Positions 30,988 through 39,184 of a DNA stretch of 44,082 nt are shown one piece after another. The notes beneath the pieces are model-generated. The model searched no databases. It was not told the origin of the DNA and saw only the letters and a list, made by a program, of their open reading frames with translations. The DNA comes from JADJWR01 sp964509545 (GTDB lineage Bacteria > Pseudomonadota > Gammaproteobacteria > Burkholderiales > Burkholderiaceae_F): the NCBI GenBank assembly GCA_964509545.1, contig CAZDXQ010000030.1:1-44082 (forward strand), in the 5' to 3' direction. Position 1 is the first letter of the stretch; each line of letters opens with the position of its first letter. Position numbers and translations under genes: made by a program.

Positions 30988-32919
30988 ATGGCCGGCCCCC
31001 TTACCCGTTTCGGTATCAGCGACGAACAGCGAGCGCAACGGCACGAACGCATCCTCGCCGGCGTCATCGCCTCCGTATACCGGCAGGTGCCGCAGTCGGT
31101 GCTCGGCAGCTTCGTCGGCGGCGCGGCGCTGCTGGCCGTCTTCTGGGACACGCACGACCGCACGCTGCTGCTGGCCTGGTTCATCGCCATGCTGGTCGAA
31201 TCGCTGGGCCGGCTGCGCATGACGCGCGCCTTCCGCGAAGCCAAGATCGATGCCGACAGCGTGCAGCTGTGGTCGACCCGCTGGGTGATGCTGGCCGCCG
31301 CCGCCGGCCTGCTGTGGGGCGCGGCCGGGGTGCTGTTCTTCCTGCCCACCGACCCGCTGAAGCAGCTGGTGCTGGTGGCGGTGATCCTCGGCGTGGCCTT
31401 CGGCTCGCTGACGCTGTATGCGACGCACCGCCCGGCGCTGTTCGCCTTCCTGCCGGCGGCGCTGCTGCCGCTGATCGCGCGCATGGTGGCGCAGCAGGAC
31501 GCGCCGTACGTGACGGCGGCGATCGTCATGCTCGCCGTGTTCGGCTTCACGATGTTCTTCGGCCGCAATTTCGGCGCCACGATGTTCGAGGCGGTGAAGA
31601 ACAACTACGAGAACGAGGTGCTGGTCGGCCAGCTGCTGAACGAGAAACGGGTTGCCGACGAGGCACGCCGCGCGGCCGAGGAGGCCACGCGCTCGAAGAC
31701 CAAGTTCTTCGCCGCCGCCAGCCACGATCTGCGCCAGCCGCTGCAGGCCATCGGCATTTATTGCTCGCTGCTGAAGAAGCGGGCGCAGGGTCCGCTGGAG
31801 CCGCTGGCGAAGAATCTGTCGTCGGCCGTCGACTCGCTGTCGAAACTGGTCGAGGAACTGCTCGAGATCTCGCGGCTGGATGCCGGCGCGATCCAGCCGC
31901 GCCTGCAGCAGGTGCTCCTCGACGAAATGCTGGCGCAGATCGCGCAGGAGTTCACGCCCATCGCCCATGGCAAGGGGCTGCAGCTGCGGGTGCGCAAGCC
32001 GCGCCTGGCGATCGAGTCCGACCCGGTGCTGCTGGCGCGCGTGCTGCGCAACCTGCTCGGCAATGCCATCCGCTACACCGCCAAGGGCGGCGTACTGCTG
32101 GCGGCGCGGCCGCGTGGCGGACTGATCAGCATTGAAGTCTGGGACACGGGGCCGGGCATCAAGCAGAGCGAACTGTCGCGCGTGTTCGACGAGTTCTACC
32201 GCGGCGAAAGCTCGAAGGGCGAGCCGGTTGGCGGTTTCGGTCTCGGCCTGTCGATCGTGCGCCGGATCTGCAACGTGCTCGGCCACCCGCTGATCGTGAC
32301 GACGCGCCCCGGCTCGGGAACGGTGTTCCGGGTCGAAACACCACTGTCGGCGCTGCCTCATCGCGGCCCGCAGCCGGATACGAGCCTGGCGGAGTCGAAC
32401 ATCCGTGCGCTCACCGGGCACATGCTGGTGCTTGTCGAGGACAATGAGGAGATCCGCAACAGCCTGACGCACCTGCTGCGATCCTGGGGCGCCGAGGTCA
32501 TCGCCGACGCCGGTTACACGCCGGCGCTGGCGGTCGAACTGGCGGCGCAACGGCGGATCGACCTGATCATTGCCGATCAGAACCTGCGCGACGAAATGAG
32601 CGGCGTCGAGGTCGCGCTGAAGATCCGCGAGGCCGTCGGGCGGCCGGTGCCGGTAGTGATGCTGACCGCCGTGGCCGGCGGCGAGGTGATCGGCGAGTTC
32701 CAGCGCGAAGTACACCGCATCCTGCAGTCGCGGCCGACGCTGGCCGGGATCATTGCGCGCAGCCGGGTGGAGGAGCCGGTCGTGCTGCAGAAGCCGACCA
32801 ACGCCATCCTGCTGAACAACCGCATTGCGCAGTCGCTCGGCCTGCTCGGGCGCGGACCTCCGCCCAGCGCGGACGTGGCCCTGACGGCGGGCGCGACGAC
32901 GATCAGCCGCCATTACTGA
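30988..32919 (+). CDS. Hybrid sensor histidine kinase with C-terminal receiver
   Basis: This encodes 643 residues. The N-terminal half (about 35-205) has six or so membrane helices without a large external domain. A coiled segment leads to the H-box AASHDLRQPLQAIGIY (H246), N-box LLGNAIRYT, G1 DTGPGI and G2 GFGLGLSIVRRI. A C-terminal receiver (about 475-620) has VLVEDNEEIRNSL, phospho-acceptor D530 in LIIADQNL, VVMLTA and VVLQKPTN, with an extra segment of about 35 residues between the last two. The HDLRQPLQA class of hybrid kinases commonly pairs with NarL/LuxR regulators, such as the one at 35717. It precedes the PAP2 gene by 11 bp. Confidence 0.95.
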   Translation: MAGPLTRFGISDEQRAQRHERILAGVIASVYRQVPQSVLGSFVGGAALLAVFWDTHDRTLLLAWFIAMLVESLGRLRMTRAFREAKIDADSVQLWSTRWVMLAAAAGLLWGAAGVLFFLPTDPLKQLVLVAVILGVAFGSLTLYATHRPALFAFLPAALLPLIARMVAQQDAPYVTAAIVMLAVFGFTMFFGRNFGATMFEAVKNNYENEVLVGQLLNEKRVADEARRAAEEATRSKTKFFAAASHDLRQPLQAIGIYCSLLKKRAQGPLEPLAKNLSSAVDSLSKLVEELLEISRLDAGAIQPRLQQVLLDEMLAQIAQEFTPIAHGKGLQLRVRKPRLAIESDPVLLARVLRNLLGNAIRYTAKGGVLLAARPRGGLISIEVWDTGPGIKQSELSRVFDEFYRGESSKGEPVGGFGLGLSIVRRICNVLGHPLIVTTRPGSGTVFRVETPLSALPHRGPQPDTSLAESNIRALTGHMLVLVEDNEEIRNSLTHLLRSWGAEVIADAGYTPALAVELAAQRRIDLIIADQNLRDEMSGVEVALKIREAVGRPVPVVMLTAVAGGEVIGEFQREVHRILQSRPTLAGIIARSRVEEPVVLQKPTNAILLNNRIAQSLGLLGRGPPPSADVALTAGATTISRHY

Positions 32920-32930
32920 CCGGGCTGCCG

Positions 32931-33635
32931 ATGGCCGGGGCGCAGACCTCGCCGGCTCGGCAGCCAGCCGCATCGTGGCCGGACCTCGTCGTTGCCGCTG
33001 CGGGGCTGGCGCTGCTGCTGATCTGGGACGCTTCCGGGCTCGACCTGGCCGTGATGCGCCACTTTGGCGACGCCAGCGGCTTCCCGCTGCAGCATGCCTT
33101 CGTGCCAAGCACGCTGCTGCACGAAGGCGGGCGCTGGGTCAGTTACGTCCTGTTCGCCTGGGTTCTTGCCATCGCCATCCGCCCGCTGCCACCCGGCGCG
33201 GCGCTGCCGGCGGGGCAGCGCCGCTACTGGCTGGGCGTGACCATCGCTTGCCTGGCCCTGGTTCCCTTGCTGAAGCATTTCAGCCTGACCAGTTGCCCTT
33301 GGGATCTGGTCGAGTTCGGCGGGCGGGCGAGCTACGTCAGCCATTGGCGATTCGGTACGGCCGATGGCGGGCCGGGCCGGTGCTTTCCTGCCGGCCATGC
33401 CTCGGGGGCCTTCGGTTATCTCGCCGGCTATTTCGCGCTCCGTTCCCATCGGCCTCGGGCAGCCCGGCTGTGGCTCGCCGCAGTGGTGACGCTGGGGGTC
33501 GCCTTCGCCGCCGCGCAAACCGTGCGCGGCGCGCACTATCCCAGCCACAGCCTGTACAGCGCGTGGCTGTGCTGGACTTTCAGCGCACTGGCGTATCGCT
33601 GGGCGCCGTGGCGGCGGGGGCAGGGCAGGGGTTAA
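32931..33635 (+). CDS. PAP2-family membrane phosphatase
   Basis: This encodes 234 residues with six predicted membrane helices. Motifs are LKHFSLTSCPWDL (motif 1, K-x6-CP where most PAP2 enzymes have K-x6-RP), GRCFPAGHASGAF (motif 2, PSGH-like with Ala for Ser) and VRGAHYPSHSLYSAW (motif 3, R-x5-H). The CPWDL form occurs in PAP2 enzymes acting on lipid A or isoprenoid phosphates in Gram-negative bacteria. It lies between a sensor kinase and an LTA-synthase-like enzyme, pointing to envelope modification. The last codons overlap a PmrA-type box. Confidence 0.9.
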   Translation: MAGAQTSPARQPAASWPDLVVAAAGLALLLIWDASGLDLAVMRHFGDASGFPLQHAFVPSTLLHEGGRWVSYVLFAWVLAIAIRPLPPGAALPAGQRRYWLGVTIACLALVPLLKHFSLTSCPWDLVEFGGRASYVSHWRFGTADGGPGRCFPAGHASGAFGYLAGYFALRSHRPRAARLWLAAVVTLGVAFAAAQTVRGAHYPSHSLYSAWLCWTFSALAYRWAPWRRGQGRG

Positions 33636-33647
33636 GCAGTCCTTAAG
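33631..33647 (+). promoter_or_regulatory. PmrA/BasR-type binding site upstream of the sulfatase-fold gene
   Basis: GTTAAG-CAGTC-CTTAAG (33631-33647) fits the PmrA/QseB-family box (CTTAAk-N5-CTTAAk) at all but the first base. It overlaps the PAP2 stop codon and lies about 48 bp before the preferred start of the next gene, with ttcaaat (33657-33663) about 10 bp downstream as a possible -10 element. OmpR-type regulators of this class usually control lipid A and envelope genes. No PmrA gene is in the window. Confidence 0.6.
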
Positions 33648-33694
33648 TGCGCGCGGTTCAAATGGGCGCCTCGCTCTCATTTGAAGCCACGCCG

Positions 33695-35650
33695 ATGACG
33701 TTCGCGCCTGAGCGCTGGGTCGGCCGCCTGCCCCGGCTGCCGCTGCTGATGGCTCTGCTCCTGCTGGTAGTCTTCACGTTGACCCGCCTTGGGCTGGCCG
33801 TTCTTGTCGGACTCGATGCGGTGCCACTGAACCTCTGGCCGGGCGTCCTCGGCAGGGGACTGTGGTTCGACGTCGCCGTCGTCGCTTTTCTGCTGGCGCC
33901 GGTGTGCCTTTACGAAGCGCTACTGCCCGACCGCTGGCGGCGCAGCCGGATCCACGGCGTGCTGCGGCTGGCGTGGCTGTGGCTCGTCATCGCGGTGCTG
34001 CTGTTCGGCGCCGTCGCCGAAGCGACCTTCTGGCTGGAGTTCTCCACCCGCTTCAATTTCATCGCCGTCGACTATCTCCTCTACACGCAGGAAGTCATTG
34101 GCAACATCCGCCAGTCCTATCCGGTGGGGTGGATCTTCGCCGGCATTGGAGTCGCGGCCGCCATTATCACCGTGGTCTTGGCGCGAAACGTGCGGCGGCT
34201 GGATCGCGTGCCTCTGACCTGGCGGCAGCGCACCGCGCTTGCCGCGGCGGCGATCACCGCGCCGCTGCTCAGCGTGACGCTGGCCAGCGTCGAGCAGATG
34301 CAGGGTGCGGGCAACGCCTTCGCGGAAGAGCTATCGGGCAACGGCCTGTTCACGCTGGCGGCCGCCATGCGCCGCAATGAACTCGACTACGACCGCTTCT
34401 ACCGCACGCTGGCCCAGCCGGAAGCCGACGCCGTCCTCGCCCGCCTCGGCGTCAGGCGGCCTTCGCTCGGTCAAGCCGCGCCGCGCGCGGCGGCGCCCCT
34501 GTCGGCGCATTTCGTTCGCCGGCCAAAGAGCGTGGTACTGATTTCCGTGGAGAGCCTGTCGGCATCGTTCATCGGTGCCTACGGCGCCGACGGCGGGCTG
34601 ACGCCGCAGATCGACGCGCTGGCACGCGACGGACTGAAGTTCGAGCGCGTATTCGCCACCGGCACGCGAACCGTGCGCGGCCTGGAGGCGCTGTCGCTGG
34701 GCACGCCGCCGATTCCCGGTCAGTCGATCGTGCGCCGCCCCGGCAACGCGCACCTGTCCACTTTGGGCGAACTGCTGCGGCCCCAGGGCGTCAAGCCATT
34801 TTTCTTCTATGGCGGCTACGGCTACTTCGACAACATGAACGCCTATTTCGGCGCCAACAGTTACGAGGTGGTCGACCGTACCGACATCCCGAAGGCCTCT
34901 GTGGTGTTCGAGAACGTTTGGGGCGTGGCCGACGAAACGCTGTACGAGCACGTGCTCCGCACGCTCGACACGCAGCCGGCGGGGCAGCCGTTCTTTGCCC
35001 ACATCATGACCACGTCGAACCACCGTCCTTTCACCTATCCGCAAGGCCGCATCGACATTGCCTCGCCCGGCGGCCGCGAAGGGGGCGTGAAGTACACCGA
35101 CTACGCGATCGGCCGCTTCATCGCCGAGGCGCGTTCAAGACCATGGTTCGCCGACACGCTGTTCGTCATCACCGCCGATCACTGCGCCTCGGTCGCCGGC
35201 AAGACCCAGCTGCCGGTGGACAAGTACCACATCCCGCTCGTGTTCTATGCGCCAAAGCTGCTGGCCCCCGGCACGCATGAGAAGATGATCAGCCAGGTCG
35301 ACATCGCGCCGACGCTGCTCGAAGTCCTCGGCCGGCGCGGCGCCGAGCAGTTCTACGGTCACTCGGCGTTCGCCGCCGGCGCCGTCGAACGGGCGTTCAT
35401 CAGCAATTACCAGGCGCTCGGTTACCTGCGCGACGGCGTGCTGACGGTGCTGTTGCCCAAGGGTCGGGTGGAAAGCTACCGGGTCGACCCGAAAACGCTT
35501 GCGTCGTCGCCTGCCGAGGTCGAGCCGCGCCTGCTTGCCGAGGCCATCGCCTATTACCAGAGCGCTGCGCGGGCGTTCAAGCGGGGCGAACTGCGCGCGC
35601 CGCTGCTCGGCGCAGAAGAGGTGGCGCGCGCGGCGGCCGTCTTGCCGTAA
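33695..35650 (+). CDS. LTA synthase/MdoB-like membrane phosphoglycerol (or related) transferase
   Basis: This encodes 651 residues. Five N-terminal membrane helices (to about residue 195) are followed by an alkaline-phosphatase/sulfatase fold: VVLISVESLSASFIGAYGAD, the nucleophile Thr in FATGTRTVRGLEA, then IMTTSNHRPFTYPQ and FVITADHCAS with YHIPLVFYAPKLLAPGTHEK. This matches the LtaS/OpgB group that transfers phosphoglycerol or similar head groups outside the inner membrane. Longer frames start at 33647 (GTG) or 33662 (ATG); 33695 is preferred because of the PmrA-type box and -10-like element upstream. The PAP2 neighbour suggests a joint role in surface-glycan or lipid modification. Confidence 0.92.
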   Translation: MTFAPERWVGRLPRLPLLMALLLLVVFTLTRLGLAVLVGLDAVPLNLWPGVLGRGLWFDVAVVAFLLAPVCLYEALLPDRWRRSRIHGVLRLAWLWLVIAVLLFGAVAEATFWLEFSTRFNFIAVDYLLYTQEVIGNIRQSYPVGWIFAGIGVAAAIITVVLARNVRRLDRVPLTWRQRTALAAAAITAPLLSVTLASVEQMQGAGNAFAEELSGNGLFTLAAAMRRNELDYDRFYRTLAQPEADAVLARLGVRRPSLGQAAPRAAAPLSAHFVRRPKSVVLISVESLSASFIGAYGADGGLTPQIDALARDGLKFERVFATGTRTVRGLEALSLGTPPIPGQSIVRRPGNAHLSTLGELLRPQGVKPFFFYGGYGYFDNMNAYFGANSYEVVDRTDIPKASVVFENVWGVADETLYEHVLRTLDTQPAGQPFFAHIMTTSNHRPFTYPQGRIDIASPGGREGGVKYTDYAIGRFIAEARSRPWFADTLFVITADHCASVAGKTQLPVDKYHIPLVFYAPKLLAPGTHEKMISQVDIAPTLLEVLGRRGAEQFYGHSAFAAGAVERAFISNYQALGYLRDGVLTVLLPKGRVESYRVDPKTLASSPAEVEPRLLAEAIAYYQSAARAFKRGELRAPLLGAEEVARAAAVLP

Positions 35651-35716
35651 CGGCGCGCGGCAGATGGGGGCGCCGGCGCAGCGGTGGTGCGACGGCAGGT
35701 GCGGCGGCCGGAAAGG

Positions 35717-36385
35717 TCAGCCGACGTCGTAGCCGTTGCGGCGGGCGGCGAGCAGCGCCTCGGTACGGTTCGACGCGCCGAAGGCGCGGTAGATGGCGGT
35801 GACGTGCGTCTTGACCGTGCCTTCGCTCAGGTTCAGCTCGCGGCAGATGATCTTGATCGGCGCGCCGCGCGCCAGCAGTTGCAGCACCTGCTCCTGCCTC
35901 TCGGTGAGCTGCACGCGGCCACCGGTAGGCCGCCCCAGCATGTCGCGGCCGCGTTCGGGAAGCCCCAGCATTTGCGCGCCGCGGGTGGCATCCTCGAGCA
36001 GGTCCGCCGGGATATAGACGCCGCCGGAGAGCACGAAACGGATGGCCGAGACCAGATTGTCGGTGGCCATCGACTTCGGCACGAATCCCGCCGCGCCGAG
36101 CTGCAGCACGCGCATGACGCTGCGCTGGTCCTGCACGCCCGAGACGACGAGGATCTTCAGATCCGGATAACGATGGGTCAGCTTCTCCAGCAGGCTGGTG
36201 CCGGTGGCGCCTGGCAGGCCGAGGTCGAGCAGCATCAGATCCGCATCCTGATGCTGTTCGGCAAGTTGTTCGGCACCCGGTGCGTCGCTGGCGGTGAAGA
36301 TCTGCGCCTGCGGATCGAGATCGAGCAGCAGGACCTTCAGTGCATCGGTGATCAGCGAATGATCGTCAACCAGAAGGATTTTCAT
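35717..36385 (-). CDS. LuxR/NarL-family response regulator
   Basis: This encodes 222 residues, starting at the ATG of 36385 (AGG at 7 nt), since MKILLVDDHSLITDALK is the usual start of the receiver. Phospho-acceptor Asp is in LMLLDLGLPGATG (about 54), Ser in VVSGVQD, Lys in VPKSM. The C-terminal HTH reads LTERQEQVLQLLARGAPIKI then ICRELNLSEGTVKTHVTAIY. It converges with the sulfatase-fold gene. It may partner the orphan hybrid kinase at 30988, which lacks an output domain (inference). Confidence 0.95.
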   Translation of the reverse strand: MKILLVDDHSLITDALKVLLLDLDPQAQIFTASDAPGAEQLAEQHQDADLMLLDLGLPGATGTSLLEKLTHRYPDLKILVVSGVQDQRSVMRVLQLGAAGFVPKSMATDNLVSAIRFVLSGGVYIPADLLEDATRGAQMLGLPERGRDMLGRPTGGRVQLTERQEQVLQLLARGAPIKIICRELNLSEGTVKTHVTAIYRAFGASNRTEALLAARRNGYDVG

Positions 36386-36485
36386 CGATCGACCTGCTCC
36401 CCGGAAAGTTGCGCGCGACTGCCGCTGGCGCGCCATCGGTTCTTTTCACGCTCATTCTATCGGCATCGCGGCCGCCGGTGATTGT

Positions 36486-37727
36486 TCAAGCCGACGACGG
36501 GGCAGCGCGCGGGCGGACCGCCGCCGCTGCGGCCGTGGCCCGGCGGCGCGCCTGCGCCGTGTCCTCGCCGCGGGCCAGCGCCACGCCCATGCGCCTGCGG
36601 ACGAACGACTCGGGCTTGCCGAACAGGCGCAGGTCGGTGCCTTCGATGGCCAGCGCCTCGTCGACGCCGTCAAAAACGATGCCCGCCGCGTCAACGCCGC
36701 CGTAGATCACCCGGCTGGCGCCGGCATTGCGCAGCCGGGTATCGACGGCGAGGCCGAGCAGGGCCCGCGCATGCAGCTCGAACTCGCTTAGCCATTGCGT
36801 CGCCAGCGTCACCAGGCCCGTGTCATGCGGCCGCGGGCTGACCTCCGAAAACCACACCTGCTCGCCTTTGACGAAGAGTTCGACACCGAAAATGCCCAGG
36901 CCGCCAAGGCTGGTCGTGACCTTGCTCGCGTACTCGCGTGCCGCCTGCAGGGCCGCGGCAGCCATCGGCTGCGGTTGCCAGCTTTCGACGTAGTCGCCGT
37001 GGACCTGAAGATGGCCGATCGGTTCGCAGAAGTGTGTGCCGATCGAGCCGTCGGCATTGCGGGCGCGCACGGTCAGCAAGGTGATTTCGTAGTCGAAGTC
37101 GATGAAGCCCTCGACGATCACGCGGCCGAGGCTGACGCGGCCGCCGGCGTTGGCGTACTCCCACGCCCGCTCAAGGTCCTCGCGCCGGTCGACCTTGCTC
37201 TGGCCCTTGCCGGATGAGGACATCACAGGCTTGACCAGGCAGGGCAGGCCGACGGCCTCGGCCGCCGACTGCAACTGGGCCAGCGAATCGGCGAAGCGAT
37301 ACGGTGACGTCGGCAGGCCGAGTTCCTCGGCCGCCAGCCGACGGATACCCTCGCGGTTCATGGTCAGATGGGCCGCGCGGGCCGACGGAATCACCGTCGC
37401 CAGGCCCTCGGATTCGACCTCGAGCAAGGCCTGCGTCGCGATGGCCTCGATTTCCGGCACCACGATGTGCGGCCGCTCCTTCTCGATCAGGCTTCGAAGG
37501 GCGACCGGATCGGCCATGTTCAGCACATGCGCGCGGTGCGCCACCTGATGCCCGGGGGCGCTTGCGTAGCGGTCGGCAGCGATGACTTCAACCCCGAGCC
37601 GCTGCAGCGCAATGATGACCTCCTTGCCCAGTTCGCCGGCGCCGAGCAGCAGCACCCGCGTGGCGTGCGGCGACAGCGGCGTACCAAGGCGCGGGCGTTG
37701 AGCCTGGGCGCCGGGCGATTGGGTCAT
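36486..37727 (-). CDS. purT: Formate-dependent phosphoribosylglycinamide formyltransferase PurT
   Basis: This encodes 413 residues of the ATP-grasp superfamily: PLSPHATRVLLLGAGELGKE at the N-terminus, VVPEIEAIATQALLEVE, LVKPVMSSSGKGQS (ATP-binding loop), FIDFDYEITLLTVRA, and ELFVKGEQVWFSEVSPRPHD followed by TGLVTL. It makes formyl-GAR from GAR, formate and ATP in purine synthesis, an alternative to PurN. The last 20 residues form an Ala/Arg tail beyond the usual end. It is divergent from the YqjD-like operon. Confidence 0.97.
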   Translation of the reverse strand: MTQSPGAQAQRPRLGTPLSPHATRVLLLGAGELGKEVIIALQRLGVEVIAADRYASAPGHQVAHRAHVLNMADPVALRSLIEKERPHIVVPEIEAIATQALLEVESEGLATVIPSARAAHLTMNREGIRRLAAEELGLPTSPYRFADSLAQLQSAAEAVGLPCLVKPVMSSSGKGQSKVDRREDLERAWEYANAGGRVSLGRVIVEGFIDFDYEITLLTVRARNADGSIGTHFCEPIGHLQVHGDYVESWQPQPMAAAALQAAREYASKVTTSLGGLGIFGVELFVKGEQVWFSEVSPRPHDTGLVTLATQWLSEFELHARALLGLAVDTRLRNAGASRVIYGGVDAAGIVFDGVDEALAIEGTDLRLFGKPESFVRRRMGVALARGEDTAQARRRATAAAAAVRPRAAPSSA

Positions 37728-37984
37728 TTTCTGCTCGGGGGGAAGCGGAACCCGGCGCGGACTCTAGCAGTTCGGCCGCATTGGCCGCAGGCGCCGATGG
37801 GCTGGCGTCCCCGCGGATCGTCCACCGTCCGCCAATGGCGGACTGGCCGCGGATGCCGGTATAAGGGTATCCCGTAAGCAGATCGGCGGCAGAGGTGAAA
37901 CGCTCGATCTGCTAAATAGGGGCCATGCCCGCGCACCGCCGTGCCGGCGGTTCAGCGGCCGAACGCGAACAGGAGACGATTGCA
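37728..37984. promoter_or_regulatory. Divergent promoter region between purT and the YqjD-like operon
   Basis: These 257 bp contain no gene. A relatively AT-rich element (ggtataagggta, 37858-37869) may be part of the rightward promoter. Downstream of it is the perfect 9-bp inverted repeat of 37877-37913. The purT promoter should lie in the first 60 bp. Confidence 0.5.
37877..37913 (+). promoter_or_regulatory. Perfect inverted repeat upstream of the YqjD-like gene
   Basis: AGCAGATCG (37877-37885) and CGATCTGCT (37905-37913) are perfect 9-bp complements separated by 19 bp, and the site lies 71 bp before the start at 37985. It could be an operator for a dimeric regulator, such as the FixJ-type protein at the operon end, or a 5'-UTR hairpin. 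Confidence 0.5.
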
Positions 37985-38305
37985 ATGGACGAATCTCAGA
38001 CCCCGGCACGTGTTTCCGGCGACAAGCTGGGCAGCGATCTGAAGGTTGTGCTTGCGGATGTCGAGGCGCTGCTGAAACAGGCGGCAAGCACGACCGGCCA
38101 GCAGGCGGCGGAACTGCGCGAACGGGCCGCGGAGACCCTGCACCGGGCCGGCTTGCGCATGGCCGAGGCGCGCGAGGCCGCCGCTGAAAAGAGCCGCGCT
38201 GCCGCCCGCCGCGCCGACGACTGGGTTCACGCCAATCCGTGGGCCGCGGTCGGGGCGGCGGCGAGCGTGGGTTTTCTGCTCGGCATGCTCGTTTCGCGTC
38301 GCTGA
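37985..38305 (+). CDS. DUF883 family (YqjD/ElaB-like) membrane-anchored protein
   Basis: This encodes 106 residues. The helical, Ala/Glu/Arg-rich body (about 15-80, LKVVLADVEALLKQAASTTG and on) is followed by VHANPWAAVGAAASVGFLLGMLVSRR, the standard C-terminal anchor of YqjD/ElaB proteins, which are inner-membrane ribosome-binding proteins of stationary phase in E. coli. The ATG at 37985 has GGAG at 9 nt. First gene of a plus-strand operon. Confidence 0.92.
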   Translation: MDESQTPARVSGDKLGSDLKVVLADVEALLKQAASTTGQQAAELRERAAETLHRAGLRMAEAREAAAEKSRAAARRADDWVHANPWAAVGAAASVGFLLGMLVSRR

Positions 38306-38319
38306 ACTGCACCGGACAG

Positions 38320-38718
38320 ATGGCGTTTTCCTTCGAGGCGCTCGGCCGGGTCCTGCGCCATGTCGGCGGGCTTGCGCTGTTGCGCGCCGACCTCGCGGCC
38401 GAAGAGGTGGCGATCGCGCGGCGGCAGTGGGTCATCTGGCTGTGCGCCGCCCTGGCTGCGGTGTCCCTGTGGGTCGTGGCCGTCGTCGGCGCCGGCGCGT
38501 GGCTGACGCTGTTGCTGTGGGACCGCTTCGGCGCCGGCACGCCCGGTGTGCTGGCGCTCGTCGCCGCTGCGGCCGGCGGACTGCTGCTGCGATGGCTTCT
38601 GCATTCGGCGCGAACGGCGCCGGCAGCATTGGCGCAGACACGCGCGGCGCTGCGCGAGGACTACGAGGCGCTCGCCGCTGCGGCCCGTCCCGCGCGGCGC
38701 GACGAGGACAAGCGATGA
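38320..38718 (+). CDS. YqjE-like (holin-X/phage holin family) membrane protein
   Basis: This encodes 132 residues with two adjacent membrane helices (about 38-60 and 72-92) between a helical N-terminal segment (LLRADLAAEEVAIARRQWVI) and a charged C-terminal tail. Composition and position after a YqjD-like gene match YqjE proteins (Pfam holin-like family). It is not evidence of phage. Its stop overlaps the start of the 36-codon ORF (ATGA). Confidence 0.85.
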   Translation: MAFSFEALGRVLRHVGGLALLRADLAAEEVAIARRQWVIWLCAALAAVSLWVVAVVGAGAWLTLLLWDRFGAGTPGVLALVAAAAGGLLLRWLLHSARTAPAALAQTRAALREDYEALAAAARPARRDEDKR

Positions 38719-38825
38719 ACGCGCCGGGCCGTTGCACGGCCGCGCTCGCAAGCGGTTGCGCTCGCCGGAACCCTCTCGACCTCAAGCGCGAAACCTTCGA
38801 GCGTCAGCGAGAGGTCGTCGAGTGA
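38715..38825 (+). CDS. 36-residue ORF coupled to both neighbours
   Basis: The ATG at 38715 overlaps the YqjE-like stop (ATGA) and the stop overlaps the GTG of the YqjK-like gene (GTGA). The product is hydrophilic and ends LDLKRETFERQREVVE. No family is recognised. It could be a real micro-protein or a translational relay between its neighbours; the AGAGG of the next gene lies inside it. Confidence 0.45.
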   Translation: MNAPGRCTAALASGCARRNPLDLKRETFERQREVVE

Positions 38826-39184
38826 GTACCGCCGAAGAGCGCATCGCCCAGTTGCAGGCGCGGGCGCAGGCGCAGCGGCTCGCCGCGCAGCTGGCGATCC
38901 TCGAGGCGAACGAGCAACTGGCGCCGCTGCGCTCGGCAGTCGGCCTGGTCAGCGCGGCCGTTCACGTGCTGCAGCCGCGTGGACCTGTGGCCGGCGCACT
39001 GGCCGGCGTGACAAAGTTCGGCATCGGCCATCCCTGGCTCGTCTCGATGGTTGCGGCGGCGGCCCTGCGCGGACTGCGCCGCCGGCCTTATGCCGTCCTG
39101 CTCGCGCTTGCGGCCGGGGCGGGGGCGTGGTGGCTGCTGCGTCCGTCGTCGACGGGCACAGGCAGCCGCGGGAAGGGCGAATGA
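38822..39184 (+). CDS. YqjK-like small protein
   Basis: This encodes 120 residues from a GTG with AGAGG at 7-nt spacing. An N-terminal coiled helix (EERIAQLQARAQAQRLAAQL) is followed by a central part and a C-terminal hydrophobic stretch (RPYAVLLALAAGAGAWWLLR). Position after YqjD- and YqjE-like genes supports a YqjK-type protein, although sequence similarity in this group is low. Its stop overlaps the kinase start (ATGA). Confidence 0.7.
   Translation: MSTAEERIAQLQARAQAQRLAAQLAILEANEQLAPLRSAVGLVSAAVHVLQPRGPVAGALAGVTKFGIGHPWLVSMVAAAALRGLRRRPYAVLLALAAGAGAWWLLRPSSTGTGSRGKGE

Noticed and set aside
30976..33108. 710-codon minus-strand frame opposite the hybrid kinase and PAP2 genes
   Set aside because: Composition is Gln/Arg/His-rich without domains; the plus-strand frames carry kinase and phosphatase motifs.
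38320..38718. Holin-like protein as evidence of a prophage
   Set aside because: It sits in a YqjD/YqjE/YqjK-type operon; no other phage genes are present.
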